From Timema cristinae (lineage: Eukaryota; Arthropoda; Insecta; Phasmatodea; Timematidae), in NCBI GenBank assembly GCA_039000515.1, contig JBCFYV010002255.1, positions 19,805,921-19,869,920 on the forward strand: DNA of 64,000 nucleotides. The letters are read 5' to 3'. Of the stretch, positions 32,435 to 45,534 are shown piece after piece; position 1 is the first letter of the stretch, and every line of letters starts with the position of its first letter. Under the pieces are notes generated by a model. The model searched no databases and was not told where the DNA came from. It worked only from the letters and a program-made list of their open reading frames with translations. The translations under genes and the position numbers were made by a program.

Positions 32435-32697
32435 CCAATCTTGAAACTGTCTAATTCATTAAATCACAATTTTTCTATATTTTGTTATAGTTTTTTTCAG
32501 ATCATTCTATCTAAGTATATTTATTTAAAATGCTCATTTTTGAACATTTGTTGTTCATTATAAGCAAATTATAATTTATTTATTTTTAATTTTAATGTCA
32601 CTTAATACATTTACCAATCTTGAAACTGTCTAATTCATTAATTCACAGTTTTTCTATATTTTGTTATAGTTCTTTCCAGAGCATTCTATCTAAGTAT
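32435..32697 (+). repeat. Direct duplication of ~84 bp, period 179
   Basis: CCAATCTTGAAACTGTCTAA...TTCTATCTAAGTAT at 32435-32518 recurs at 32614-32697 with a few changes. Confidence 0.93.
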
Positions 32698-32809
32698 TAA
32701 CTTTTATCATTAAACATGTCAAATAATATCATACTACTACAAATCCTTGAATTAAATTTTATTTTAGGCAAGCAAGAAAGTTGACATGGACGATTTTTCG
32801 CTTGGTACG

Positions 32810-32812
<3 letters not shown>

Positions 32813-32842
<30 letters not shown>
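32813..32842 (+). repeat. (CA)n microsatellite
   Basis: About 12 CA units. Confidence 0.95.
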
Positions 32843-32844
<2 letters not shown>

Positions 32845-33237
32845 AACTTTTGTAGAAGATTGGAAAATAAAAGATATGGCAAGTAGGTGAAGAGCTCCAC
32901 TATTCCTTCAATGAGTCCTGTAGGATCAAAATGTCTAGTAGGAAGATGGTCGTAACACGACAACAACATTAGTCCGCTCTAACATTTATTTAACCTCATT
33001 TCCCCTACCTTTGAATGGCCCAAGAGCTCGACGTAAGGGGTGGTAAGGGAAAGGACACGCATCCTGCCCCTAATAAAAACTTTCTTATCAGCTGCCAAAG
33101 AGGTTGTAGGGACTTGTCTCCGGAGGCCGTGACAAGAACCGGTGGCGCCAAGCCAGAAAACATGGCCGGTACACTCGCTTACAAGGACATCGAGAGCCTA
33201 AGGTGGGAAATGTAAAGTCGGTTCACCATAGAAGTAA

Positions 33238-33285
33238 TAATAATAATATTTAGCACCACGTCTTACTACCCGTTCGGGTTATACA
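33238..33285 (-). mobile_element. SINE 3' tail fragment
   Basis: (TAA)n then TTAGCACCACGTCTTACTAC and CCGTTCGGGTTATACAC: the shared 3' end of SINE families A-C only. Confidence 0.75.
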
Positions 33286-33392
33286 CTGCCATAGAAATAA
33301 CCTTTCAAAGTGTATTAAAATAAATGGTAAAACACAACCGTAATATACTTTCTCATATAATACAGGTTGTCCGAAAAAGTATTCTCTTTTTT

Positions 33393-33642
33393 TTGCACTG
33401 CGTCTTACTACCTATTCAGATTATACACATATGTGCTAGTTAAGCCAATGAGCTAGGGATGACTAACGTTGAATTAGAGGAATAGAGACCACATTTTCTC
33501 GGAGAAAGAGGGGGGAAATAATTTAGGGAAAACAACCCTCAATAAACCCAAACTGGGATACTAATTCCGATCCCCTTGTCATTTTAGTCTATTATATTGC
33601 GAGGGGGACGCCTTAGCTCATGAGGCCACCAAATCAGGTTAA
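33393..33642 (-). mobile_element. SINE family C, copy
   Basis: Tail TGCACTGCGTCTTACTACCT, body CACATTTTCTCGGAGAAAGA, head TTAGCTCATGAGGCCACCAA (plus spelling). Diverged. Confidence 0.75.
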
Positions 33643-33729
33643 AATTATATTTAAAATGACAGTATTTTGATTATCCCCTGGATTATTTGCAATTCATAAG
33701 TGGTGTTGATATTGAATGTTTGGAAATTT

Positions 33730-33890
33730 TAGGTTTTTTTTTTTTTCTAAAATGATTTTAAACTTTCCCTCCGGGTTAGTGCGGGTATTCTTCCTTTAAT
33801 TTAAACCTTACTCATGCCTAAGTAATTAGCGTAATTAGTACATATGCATGTAGTCGGAACAGGTAGTAGGACGTGCTCAACAAAAACTTT
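33730..33890 (+). mobile_element. SINE family C, 3' half
   Basis: AAACTTTCCCTCCGGGTTAG, TTAGCGTAATTAGTACATAT and CAGGTAGTAGGACGTGCT; head missing. Confidence 0.7.
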
Positions 33891-34000
33891 TCAAACTACT
33901 GTTCGTAAAAAATTAAACTAAAAGAATCTAAGAAATCGATATTTTATCTAAAATTCCATGCGTTAGGTTTGAATAACCTGAGACAACACCTCTTGCTACA

Positions 34001-37000
34001 CTAACACAGGGCATTGTTTTCCTAGTAGGATGACAACTCTAACACAGGACATTGTTTTCCTAGTAGGATGACAACTCTAACACAGGACATTGTTTTCCTA
34101 GTAGGATGACAACTCTAACACAGGACATTGTTTTCCTAGTAGGATGACAACTCTAACACAGGACATTGTTTTCCTAGTAGGATGACAACTCTAACACAGG
34201 ACATTGTTTTCCTAGTAGGATGACAACTCTAACACAGGACATTGTTTTCCTCGTAAGATGACAACTCTAACACAGGACATTGTTTTCCTAGTAGGATGAC
34301 AACTCTAACAAAGGACATTGTTTTCCTAGTAGGATGACAACTCTAACACAGGACATTGTTTTCCTAGTAGGATGACAACTCTAACACAGGACATTGTTTT
34401 CCTAGTAGGATGACAACTCTAACACAGGGCATTGTTTTCCTAGTAGGATGACAACTCTAACACAGGGCATTGTTTTCCTAGTAGGATGACAACTCTAACA
34501 CAGGACATTGTTTTCCTAGTAGGATGACAACTCTAACACAGGACATTGTTTTCCTAGTAGGATGACAACTCTAACACAGGACATTGTTTTCCTCGTAAGA
34601 TGACAACTCTAACACAGGACATTGTTTTCCTAGTAGGATGACAACTCTAACACAGGACATTGTTTTCCTCGTAAGATGACAACTCTAACACAGGACATTG
34701 TTTTCCTAGTAGGATGACAACTCTAACACAGGACATTGTTTTCCTAGTAGGATGACAACTCTAACACAGGACATTGTTTTCCTAGTAGGATGACAACTCT
34801 AACACAGGACATTGTTTTCCTAGTAGGATGACAACTCTAACACAGGACATTGTTTTCCTAGTAGGATGACAACTCTAACACGGGACATTGTTTTCCTAGT
34901 AGGATGACAACTTTAACACAGGACATTGTTTTCCTAGTAGGATGACAACTCTAACACAGGACATTGTTTTCCTAGTAGGATGACAACTCTAACACAGGAC
35001 ATTGTTTTCCTAGTAGGATGACAACTCTAACACAGGACATTGTTTTCCTAGTAGGATGACAACTCTAACACAGGACATTGTCTTCCTAGTAGGATGACAA
35101 CTCTAACACAGGACATTGTTTTCCTAGTAGGATGACAACTCTAACACAGGACATTGTTTTCCTAGTAGGATGACAACTCTAACACAGGACATTGTTTTCC
35201 TAGTAGGATGACAACTCTAACACAGGACATTGTTTTCCTAGTAAGATGACAACTCTAACACAGGGCATTGTTTTCCTAGTAGGATGACAACTCTAACACA
35301 GGGCATTGTTTTCCTAGTAGGATGACAACTCTAACACAGGACATTGTTTTCCTAGTAGGATGACAACTCTAACACAGGACATTGTTTTCCTAGTAGGATG
35401 ACAACTCTAACACAGGACATTGTTTTCCTCGTAAGATGACAACTCTAACACAGGACATTGTTTTCCTAGTAGGATGACAACTCTAACACAGGACATTGTT
35501 TTCCTCGTAAGATGACAACTCTAACACAGGACATTGTTTTCCTAGTAGGATGACAACTCTAACACAGGACATTGTTTTCCTCGTAAGATGACAACTCTAA
35601 CACAGGACATTGTTTTCCTAGTAGGATGACAACTCTAACACAGGACATTGTTTTCCTAGTAGGATGACAACTCTAACACAGGACATTGTTTTCCTAGTAG
35701 GATGACAACTCTAACACAGGACATTGTTTTCCTCGTAAGATGACAACTCTAACACAGGACATTGTTTTCCTAGTAGGATGACAACTCTAACACAGGACAT
35801 TGTTTTCCTCGTAAGATGACAACTCTAACACAGGACATTGTTTTCCTAGTAGGATGACAACTCTAACACAGGGCATTGTTTTCCTAGTAGGATGACAACT
35901 CTAACACAGGGCATTGTTTTCCTAGTAGGATGACAACTCTAACACAGGACATTGTTTTCCTAGTAGGATGACAACTCTAACACAGGACATTGTTTTCCTA
36001 GTAGGATGACAACTCTAACACAGGACATTGTTTTCCTCGTAAGATGACAACTCTAACACAGGACATTGTTTTCCTAGTAGGATGACAACTCTAACACAGG
36101 ACATTGTTTTCCTCGTAAGATGACAACTCTAACACAGGACATTGTTTTCCTAGTAGGATGACAACTCTAACACAGGACATTGTTTTCCTAGTAGGATGAA
36201 AACTCTAACACAGGACATTGTTTTCCTAGTAGGATGACAACTCTAACACAGGACATTGTTTTCCTCGTAAGATGACAACTCTAACACAGGACATTGTTTT
36301 CCTAGTAGGATGACAACTCTAACACAGGGCATTGTTTTCCTAGTAGGATGACAACTCTAACACAGGGCATTGTTTTCCTAGTAGGATGACAACTCTAACA
36401 CAGGACATTGTTTTCCTAGTAGGATGACAACTCTAACACAGGACATTGTTTTCCTAGTAGGATGACAACTCTAACACAGGACATTGTTTTCCTCGTAAGA
36501 TGACAACTCTAACACAGGACATTGTTTTCCTAGTAGGATGACAACTCTAACACAGGACATTGTTTTCCTCGTAAGATGACAACTCTAACACAGGACATTG
36601 TTTTCCTAGTAGGATGACAACTCTAACACAGGACATTGTTTTCCTAGTAGGATGAAAACTCTAACACAGGACATTGTTTTCCTAGTAGGATGACAACTCT
36701 AACACAGGACATTGTTTTCCTAGTAGGATGACAACTCTAACACAGGACATTGTTTTCCTAGTAGGATGACAACTCTAACACAGGGCATTGTTTTCCTAGT
36801 AGGATGACAACTCTAACACAGGGCATTGTTTTCCTAGTAGGATGACAACTCTAACACAGGACATTGTTTTCCTAGTAGGATGACAACTCTAACACAGGAC
36901 ATTGTTTTCCTAGTAGGATGACAACTCTAACACAGGACATTGTTTTCCTCGTAAGATGACAACTCTAACACAGGACATTGTTTTCCTAGTAGGATGACAA

Positions 37001-38706
37001 CTCTAACACAGGACATTGTTTTCCTCGTAAGATGACAACTCTAACACAGGACATTGTTTTCCTAGTAGGATGACAACTCTAACACAGGACATTGTTTTCC
37101 TCGTAAGATGACAACTCTAACACAGGACATTGTTTTCCTAGTAGGATGACAACTCTAACACAGGACATTGTTTTCCTAGTAGGATGACAACTCTAACACA
37201 GGACATTGTTTTCCTAGTAGGATGACAACTCTAACACAGGACATTGTTTTCCTAGTAGGATGACAACTCTAACACAGGGCATTGTTTTCCTAGTAGGATG
37301 ACAACTCTAACACAGGGCATTGTTTTCCTAGTAGGATGACAACTCTAACACAGGACATTGTTTTCCTAGTAGGATGACAACTCTAACACAGGACATTGTT
37401 TTCCTAGTAGGATGACAACTCTAACACAGGACATTGTTTTCCTCGTAAGATGACAACTCTAACACAGGACATTGTTTTCCTAGTAGGATGACAACTCTAA
37501 CACAGGACATTGTTTTCCTCGTAAGATGACAACTCTAACACAGGACATTGTTTTCCTAGTAGGATGACAACTCTAACACATGACATTGTTTTCCTAGTAG
37601 GATGAAAACTCTAACACAGGACATTGTTTTCCTAGTAGGATGACAACTCTAACACAGGACATTGTTTTCCTAGTAGGATGACAACTCTAACACAGGACAT
37701 TGTTTTCCTAGTAGGATGACAACTCTAACACGGGACATTGTTTTCCTAGTAGGATGACAACTTTAACACAGGACATTGTTTTCCTAGTAGGATGACAACT
37801 CTAACACATGACATTGTTTTCCTAGTAGGATGACAACTCTAACACAGGACATTGTTTTCCTAGTAGGATGACAACTCTAACACAGGACATTGTTTTCCTA
37901 GTAGGATGACAACTCTAACACAGGACATTGTTTTCCTAGTAGGATGACAACTCTAACACAGGACATTGTTTTCCTCGTAAGATGACAACTCTAACACAGG
38001 ACATTGTTTTCCTAGTAGGATGACAACTCTAACACAGGACATTGTTTTCCTCGTAAGATGACAACTCTAACACAGGACATTGTTTTCCTAGTAGGATGAC
38101 AACTCTAACACAGGACATTGTTTTCCTAGTAGGATGACAACTCTAACACAGGACATTGTTTTCCTAGTAGGATGACAACTTTAACACAGGACATTGTTTT
38201 CCTAGTAGGATGACAACTCTAACACAGGGCATTGTTATCCTAGTAGGATGACAACTCTAACACAGGGCATTGTTTTCCTAGTAGGATGACAACTCTAACA
38301 CAGGACATTGTTTTCCTAGTAGGATGACAACTCTAACACAGGACATTGTTTTCCTAGTAGGATGACAACTCTAACACAGGACATTGTTTTCCTCGTAAGA
38401 TGACAACTCTAACACAGGACATTGTTTTCCTAGTAGGATGACAACTCTAACACAGGACATTGTTTTCCTCGTAAGATGACAACTCTAACACAGGACATTG
38501 TTTTCCTAGTAGGATGACAACTCTAACACAGGACATTGTTTTCCTAGTAGGATGACAACTCTAACACAGGACATTGTTTTCCTAGTAGGATGACAACTCT
38601 AACACAGGGCATTGTTTTCCTAGTAGGATGACAACTCTAACACAGGACATTGTTTTCCTAGTAGGATGACAACTCTAACACAGGACATTGTTTTCCTAGT
38701 AAGATG
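34001..38706 (+). repeat. 38-bp satellite array, 124 units, with higher-order structure
   Basis: The unit is CTAACACAGGACATTGTTTT + CCTAGTAGGATGACAACT. I counted 124 consecutive units without interruption, nearly identical. Two recurring variants: G units (GGGCATT for GGACATT) and B units (CTCGTAAG for CTAGTAGG). Seven blocks of the form G-G-A-A-B-A-B-A start at units 12, 34, 50, 62, 74, 87 and 112; the 12-unit spacing (456 bp) occurs twice. Each frame has stops, so it is not coding. It is not a CRISPR: there are no spacers. Confidence 0.98.
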
Positions 38707-39676
38707 GCATTTGCATGGGATTCATTAATGTTTATTTAATGTGTATTCTCCATAAGCGTAGAATGTTTCTTTACTTCAGATTCAAAATGGCCAAAGACCG
38801 TGTTTGGGGGAATGAAAGAATGTCCCAGTACTGGAAATATCACCACTATCTCCTCCACCAAGTATTGATCAATTTCTGATGAGAATTTTCCCAACATACT
38901 GATCAGAATTTGGTTTTTATTTTGTCCTCCACAGCTCCAGCACCCAATTTCACGGTATGTTATCTTGAAAGATCCGTGGAGGTCAATCTGCGGTAAGCGG
39001 CCGATGCGACTTGTTCAGACCCCCTTTTTGGTATATTCATTTCCCAACAAAACATAAGAGAAAATTTTAGCAGTGGTTCTAACATAAGATTTGAAAAAAA
39101 TCTCATAAGAAATTATTATAATACAAAAACTATATAACCAAATTTTGTTTGGTTGTAGCGAATAAAGAAAATAACTAGTTTTGCAACAGTTTCATTCTTT
39201 ACAAACCTACAGTATCTTTGTGGGGCATGACAAATTGTGCAGCAGTTTTGTTGTTGCGTGTACAGTAAGTAATGGCTCTTGCAACATAATGGCCGTTGCA
39301 CATGACGATATCTGCAGCAGACTCAGTAGCGTATCCACGGGAGGAGGGGGGGGGGGTGCAGGGGGCTTGAGGCCCCCCTACCGTAGTTTGGAGATTACCT
39401 GAGATCTAAGAAGATCTGAAGATAAAATAAAATGGAGGGGAGGGGGTTGGTTTATGACCAGTTAAGCATTGTGAGCAATGAAAATATCAGCTGATAACTA
39501 ATAGTCTTTATATCAATCATCAAATGTGTGTGGACTATCTTTCATGGAATGGAAAGTGAAATATCTTCACGCTCTGAAAATATTATTCTTTGGTCAGTAG
39601 GATTAACCCCTTACCTCTCTTTCAGTGTCATTGGTTTTACGTAAGGTAATTGTTTACAAATATTAATAATAAATTT
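38707..39676. other. Stretch with G-rich tract, otherwise unassigned
   Basis: 39324-39400 begins CAGTAGCGTATCCACGGGAG and contains poly-G (39345-39356), reminiscent of a hAT-type terminus, but I could not find a matching end with a duplication. No supported gene. Confidence 0.4.
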
Positions 39677-39945
<269 letters not shown>

Positions 39946-39974
39946 CAAATACCAATTAAAAATCTCTAAAAAAG

Positions 39975-40005
<31 letters not shown>

Positions 40006-40250
40006 TCGTAAAAAAATCCTGTGGTGGTTAGGGGTGCGTCCACCAAACCCCTTTTGACTACCTCCCCCTCCCCACTTCACAATCCTGCTTATGCTATGGC
40101 TGTAGTTCATTATTTGCAATACTCCAATCAGTAAGGTTAAATGGATTTTGTTGTATTTATGTATTATGATATGGTGTATTGTAAATACCTATGAACAAAA
40201 TGGCGGTGCCAACTCGATTTAAACATTGTTTGGTCAAAACGAGTTTCTAA

Positions 40251-40304
40251 ACTAGACTACTCATATATATGAGTAAATGTATGCATATATATGAGTAGTC
40301 TAGT
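40251..40304. repeat. Perfect 54-bp inverted repeat
   Basis: The 21-bp arm at 40251-40271 begins ACTAGACTACTC and runs into TATATATG; its exact reverse complement lies at 40284-40304, separated by 12 bp. Confidence 0.97.
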
Positions 40305-40799
40305 CCTCTTTAGATAATATATATCAAGAGTTACATCTGTAAAAAATATGACTTGACGAATGAATACAGTATAGTAGATCTATTAATACTATAGCTCTGT
40401 AATATGGTTCTTCCAATTAAAATTGGACTGTATATTTAACACCCATAAGTCTAGAATAGTCTTCTTTTTTGTTAATAAAAGTAAAACAAAAATAACAGTT
40501 AATAGAAATAGAACTAAAGAAAGACTCGACAGATAAATAAACAGAGAGATGTGACAGGCGAGAGCGCCTGGCAACTCTCCAAGCAGAGTAGTAATGCGGT
40601 ACAGCCCACTATTAAGGGTTTATCTAGGTTTAGCGAGCCAGTTATCTTAATGTAACCACTTTTGAATGGCTCTCACAGATGTGAGGGGGAATTACGAAAC
40701 CTGAAATAAAATTTTATTTTAAATTTTTATTATTTATATCTCACTATCTAAACTAAATTGTCGCACCAGCAAGACAAACTGATAACACTATACGCATGC

Positions 40800-40955
40800 T
40801 TATTTTTTAATAAGAAGGGCCATCTATAAATGTTATAAGATCTACTTTTACTTATGAATAAGTGACTTGAAACTGTCACTTTTTAAAGGTAATATAAATA
40901 CCAATAAGATAACGATAGTAGTATAGTAAAATATTATTAATATTGTTAAGTGAAA
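40800..40955 (+). repeat. Dispersed repeat family T, diverged copy
   Basis: GATCTACTTTTACTTATGAA, ACTGTCACTTTTTAAAGG, ATAGTAAAATATTATTAATA in family order. Confidence 0.4.
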
Positions 40956-42865
40956 CTGACTCAAATGAATCTATGAAATTCATAACATCAAGAACCATAA
41001 TAAATAATCTTTAAACACTTTAATTTATTTTAAAAGCTTTGGCAGTTTCTGTTGGTAGAATTCACCCTAAACCACAGCATACAAAAATAAAAAATCCTTC
41101 ACCCCTCTTCTCCAAGATTAAAAAAATCAGGCTACTTTTATGATAACAAGTGGGACATTATTTTGGCACTATCTTGAATTAAGTCAAAGCAGTTTAGACT
41201 CGTAGTGAGACTTCCTAACCCCTCAGCTGCAATAAAGTTATCAAACAACTATTTACCACTAAATCACAGAAGTTATATATAGTAACATCCATTGAATTCT
41301 CAAATGTAAACATCATTTTCCCTTTTGAAAATTTGCATTTTTATTTATTTAATTTAGAAAAAAATAGTGTTATGGTTTGTAAGTAAGATTAAACTCAAAT
41401 GAAACTATTAGTACCCTGGACTTTAACTTATAGTGAACTCCAAATCACGAAAATTTTGTCCCGCTTTATCACCAAGTATACTTCTAACGGACGGTATTCA
41501 GAACAAAATCCTTCATAGGCGATTAATCAGTGCCTCAAAATCAACGCTTTAAACTGAATTTGAGGTATTCATAAAATTCAAAAATGACACTTGGACACGA
41601 GAATCATTTTTAATTCATAGTAAATTTGAGGTGTTAAAACAGATTTTCAACAAAAAAACTGTAATGGAACATAGGTATTTTGTTTGAACCCGTTCTAGGA
41701 CATAATATTCCAAATGTTTCATGTCAGCCAGTCAAAAAAAACTCTATTGAATAGTTTATGTATTGATTTATTTCCAATAATAGCGTAAAATGTATTTTGA
41801 ACACCGTTAATAAAGTCAAACTGCCGTACCAGCTGTTGCAATCAAAAAACGTCACAAACAATATTTTACGATCAGCCATTTCTATGATTCACCTTAGGTA
41901 ACTTTTTTTTTAAAGCAAAAGCAACGAAATACGAATCTTGTTTATTACGCTGGAGAAAATTGTTTTCCTCTGCTTTTATATTCGGAGCTAGATCTTGCGG
42001 GGGAAGAGTAACAAAAAAATAATATAGACACACATGCATTGGATGAGCAAGGAATCATATAATATATCTGAAGGAGGTAGGAGGGAGGGTATGTTACTGT
42101 CTAAGTTAAAAACCAATTAGCTGTCGAAACATTTTTGTGGTAACCGGCAGGAATTGCTCAACGTTGGGATGTCACCGTGTCCTGAGTCTTTTCGGGATCG
42201 TCTTGAACTGCATGATACTGTTCCACACTAAAAATAATTTTTTTTAAACCAGACTCACAAATGTCCCGCATTTTCACTATTAAATAAATAAATGGTACGG
42301 AAATCCGCACGGACTTTCTCGCTCTGTTGTTGAAAATGTAGATATTTACTCAAAACTCATAATATATGTGAAACGAATATACACTAGCAAACCCAAGCAT
42401 AAATTGCACTATACTTGTGTAAAATTGTTTTTTAGTCCCAGTTTTAAATTTTATAATTTTGTTTTTAAAGAATTAATGTCCTCGTTTGTATGTTTAGACC
42501 GATAAAAAAGACCAATGTTGGGTCCACGAGGGTCAACACTTCGTATTAAAATTTCGACTTCCGTTTAAAATTTTCTACATTTTATTAGGTGTTGCAAATC
42601 TTAATGCCATAGCATTGCTATTAAATTCCTCATTTATAAATTTTGACCAATAAAAAATGTAAATATTGATTATTGAGTCTAAAATGGATATAGATCATTG
42701 TTGTACAAACATTTCTCCTAAGAGTTTTAAGGAAAAACAACATAAACTTTGAGTGACTTTCTTATATTTAATTACTCTATGGCATTGGAGAATTATTGCG
42801 TTAAGACTTAAGTAGTATATCTTTACAACTAAACCTCACAAAATTGTATTGATATATTTGCCAAT
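40956..42865. other. Stretch without recognised feature
   Basis: About 1.9 kb of AT-rich DNA with no long frames and no repeat that I can identify, apart from short homopolymers. A less AT-rich patch at 42080-42230 is unassigned. Confidence 0.5.
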
Positions 42866-42869
42866 ATCT

Positions 42870-43290
42870 CAGAAAATGTTGGAGTTATAAAAATAGATTT
42901 CATATAATTTTTTTAAATTTTTTAATAGTACTATAATTTTGCAATGATAAGTTATTTAGTATCTCAAATAGTTGCGGAGATATGGAAGTTTCTGCTTCTG
43001 TAAAGTACCCTAAAGTTCATTTTCATGGTAAAATAAAAATAGCCAGTTTATTTATAATTTTAATAAACACATAGATACGAATTTTAATCAAAATCGTTAG
43101 AGTCGATTTTGGGAAAATAGGTTCTTTCTCTTTTCGCACTTTCTTAAACTACTCTTAATGTTAAGTTTAAACAGACACACAAACAGACGTCATTGCAAAG
43201 ACAACTTTTTAGGGTTTGGGGGTCATGAGACGTCAACATCCATCAACATTTCAGGTTAGATTTACTTTTTCGGTTGCAATACTTTTACCT
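42870..43290 (+). repeat. Dispersed repeat family H, copy 2
   Basis: CAATGATAAGTTATTTAG, CTCAAATAGTTGCGGAG, AATCAAAATCGTTAGAG, CGTCATTGCAAAGACAACTT, GGGTCATGAGACGTCAACAT. Lies just before another copy in the same orientation. Confidence 0.75.
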
Positions 43291-43329
43291 TTTGTGTTCG
43301 AAAAGTTAATATATATATTTACGTATAGC

Positions 43330-43870
43330 TTGAAAGCTATTGGTTTTATAAAAATAGGTTTCTAATAAAATATGTGTATTATAAAGAGGCCTACATATTT
43401 GTAACGATAAATAATTTCATATCTCAAATAGTCTAGTAGATATTATAAAAAAATATAATTTACGCTTCAGACCGGAGCCTTTAAAGTCATTTTGCCGATA
43501 TATTGAAAGAAGCCATTTTGTTTAAAATATTTATTAATGTTTATAAATGAAATGTAATCAAAATCGTTAGAGCCAATTTTGAGAAAAACAACTTTTTTTC
43601 CTTTGCCCTTCAGTAAACTACCCTTAATTTTAGGGTAAGATATCCCAATTCCAAAAATCCTTTGGGGCAACCCTATGTAAACCCTAGATACCAAGTTGTA
43701 TAGCCCAATCGGTAATAAAGTTTAGTCTCTAGTTGAAGGTACAGACAGACAGAAGGATAGTCAAAAACCACTTTTTTGGATTCGGGGTTCATGAAACGTC
43801 AAGATTCATCAAAATCTTGAGTTTGATTTTTTTTTCTACGATCACAATACTCTTTCTACAGCTAAGATAG
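43330..43870 (+). repeat. Dispersed repeat family H, copy 3
   Basis: CGATAAATAATTTCATATCT, AATCAAAATCGTTAGAGCC, CTTCAGTAAACTACCCTTAA, CCAAGTTGTATAGCCCAATC, GGTTCATGAAACGTCAAGAT. Open frame 43467-43694 (minus) is a reading of this repeat. Confidence 0.78.
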
Positions 43871-43879
43871 CTAGAAAGT

Positions 43880-44640
43880 AAAAAGGAATGACATTTAAAA
43901 AAATCAAAATTAATGTTGTTTACAGTTAATTTGTAAAATGTTCTTAATAAATTTATATAAATTACATTGCCAACGTTCTACCCTTTAACCCAATGACTAT
44001 AAAAAAAAAATATTTTAGAAAAATCTAAAATTTCCAAAAATGGCCTAACATCTCTTATCACCAACACCATCGAAAAAACATTTATTTTTTAGAAAATTTG
44101 GTGACCCTTAATCAGTGCCAATAGTTCTCAAAAGGCGAGCTTAGCTTTTACTTGGGAGTTAAATCTTTTGGTTCAAGTTTGGGCTAGGTGCACTCGAGGG
44201 TGGTTTTTCCATATACAGAGTACAAAGGAAAAGAACAAAAGCCACACTACACATATTTTCCAGGATAGTAATTTTGGTATCTCAAACCCCATAAAGAACC
44301 TAACAAATACTTTTAAAAAATAATTAATATGACAGAAACCTCTTTTAACTCTTATCTAAAGTGAATTAGAAAGTTTTCGTGATTGTCTAACAGATGGCAG
44401 CACCAACTCAGTTTAGGCTAAAATTGGACTTGCCCCCTTTTCTCTTGTATCATTTATATATTAATTTTCGCTAGAGTTAATTTTCTCATCCATCCTCTCA
44501 ACAGTTTAAATCTGATGAGTTTTTTAAACGTTCCCTTCTTCATCCTAGGCTCTTAAATTAGCGTTAGTTCTGGATAGCCTGAAATGACAAAAAAAAAAAA
44601 AAACACTCGGGTGTGGATAAAATACTATTTATAAGAACAT
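43880..44640. other. Stretch with small SINE C fragment
   Basis: CTAGGTGCACTCGAGGGTGG at about 44189-44208 resembles the middle of family C (GGGTGTACTGAGGGTGG); otherwise nothing recognised. Confidence 0.4.
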
Positions 44641-44823
44641 TGTGTTGTGTGTGTTGTGTGTGTGTGTGTGGGTGTGTGGTGTGTGTGTGTGTGGTTTGGT
44701 GGTTTGGTGTTGTGGTGTGGTGTGGTGTTGTTGTGTTGGTGTGTGTGTGTGTGTGGGATGTGTGTGTTTGTGTTTGTGTGTGTGTGTGTGGTGTGTGTGT
44801 GTTTGTGTGGTGGTGTGTTGGAT
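44641..44823 (+). repeat. GT-rich low-complexity tract
   Basis: Imperfect (GT)n mixed with GGTTTGGTG and TGTGGTGTGG. Six overlapping open frames here are low-complexity artefacts. Confidence 0.97.
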
Positions 44824-44829
44824 TCCACA

Positions 44830-45530
44830 CAAAAAAATCACGAATACAATTATGAAGACCATGACTTCAAATAAAACGTAATTATGTAGACTTCGTATTT
44901 AAAATGAAAACAAAACCACAAAATAAAAACGGCAAAATTGAATTAATATAATAAAATTTACCAACAAAAAGGGTCCTCTTTATTATTTATGACGTAATAT
45001 GCTTGACAAACAAAACATAATATGTCAGCGACACCAAGCCTTAAACAAAAATATATTTTTACTGAATTTTTAAAACCTTTTTTTAGCTAAAAACGTAAAT
45101 TCTTAGAGATTATAATTTAGATTCGAAATTCTAAAGACAAATTAATATTCGGATCCAAGGAAAAAACTAGTCTCATCTCTAAATACATATTATGAAATTC
45201 TATTGTATTACGTAAATTTATAAATACATTTTTATGTTATTGTGTATATATATATATATATATGAAAGTTGTGTGAACTGTGATCTATACACATTTCCCC
45301 CCGTTCGGGCTATCCCCAAATAACACTAAATATATAAAGAGATAGATAGATATACAATGGTTTCATAAATCTAATCACTTAAGAAGATTGGTTCTCTAGA
45401 GCCTTTCTGTTTAAAGCTTGTCTTCACTTTGTTATAAATTATGAACTCCCACGACAGTGAAGTTCCTCACAATGTAACTTCCTGGGTTTGTAAAATTATT
45501 AGAGGTTAAGCCCTCCAAAGGGACGGGGGT
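44830..45530. other. Stretch without recognised feature
   Basis: AT-rich; (TA)n at 45245-45262; a 15-bp CCCCGTTCGGGCTAT at 45300 resembles the SINE tail dyad but is isolated. Confidence 0.45.
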
Positions 45531-45534
45531 GTGG

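Noticed and set aside
33015..33215. 66-codon frame MAQELDVRGG... with higher GC content
   Set aside because: No recognised domain, no splice or promoter context; too short to support, although its composition differs somewhat from the surroundings.
34001..38706. CRISPR-like regular repeats
   Set aside because: Units are contiguous with no spacers, the host is eukaryotic, and variants follow a satellite pattern.
44564..44881. Cluster of six overlapping open frames rich in Cys/Val or His/Thr
   Set aside because: All are readings of one GT-rich low-complexity tract.
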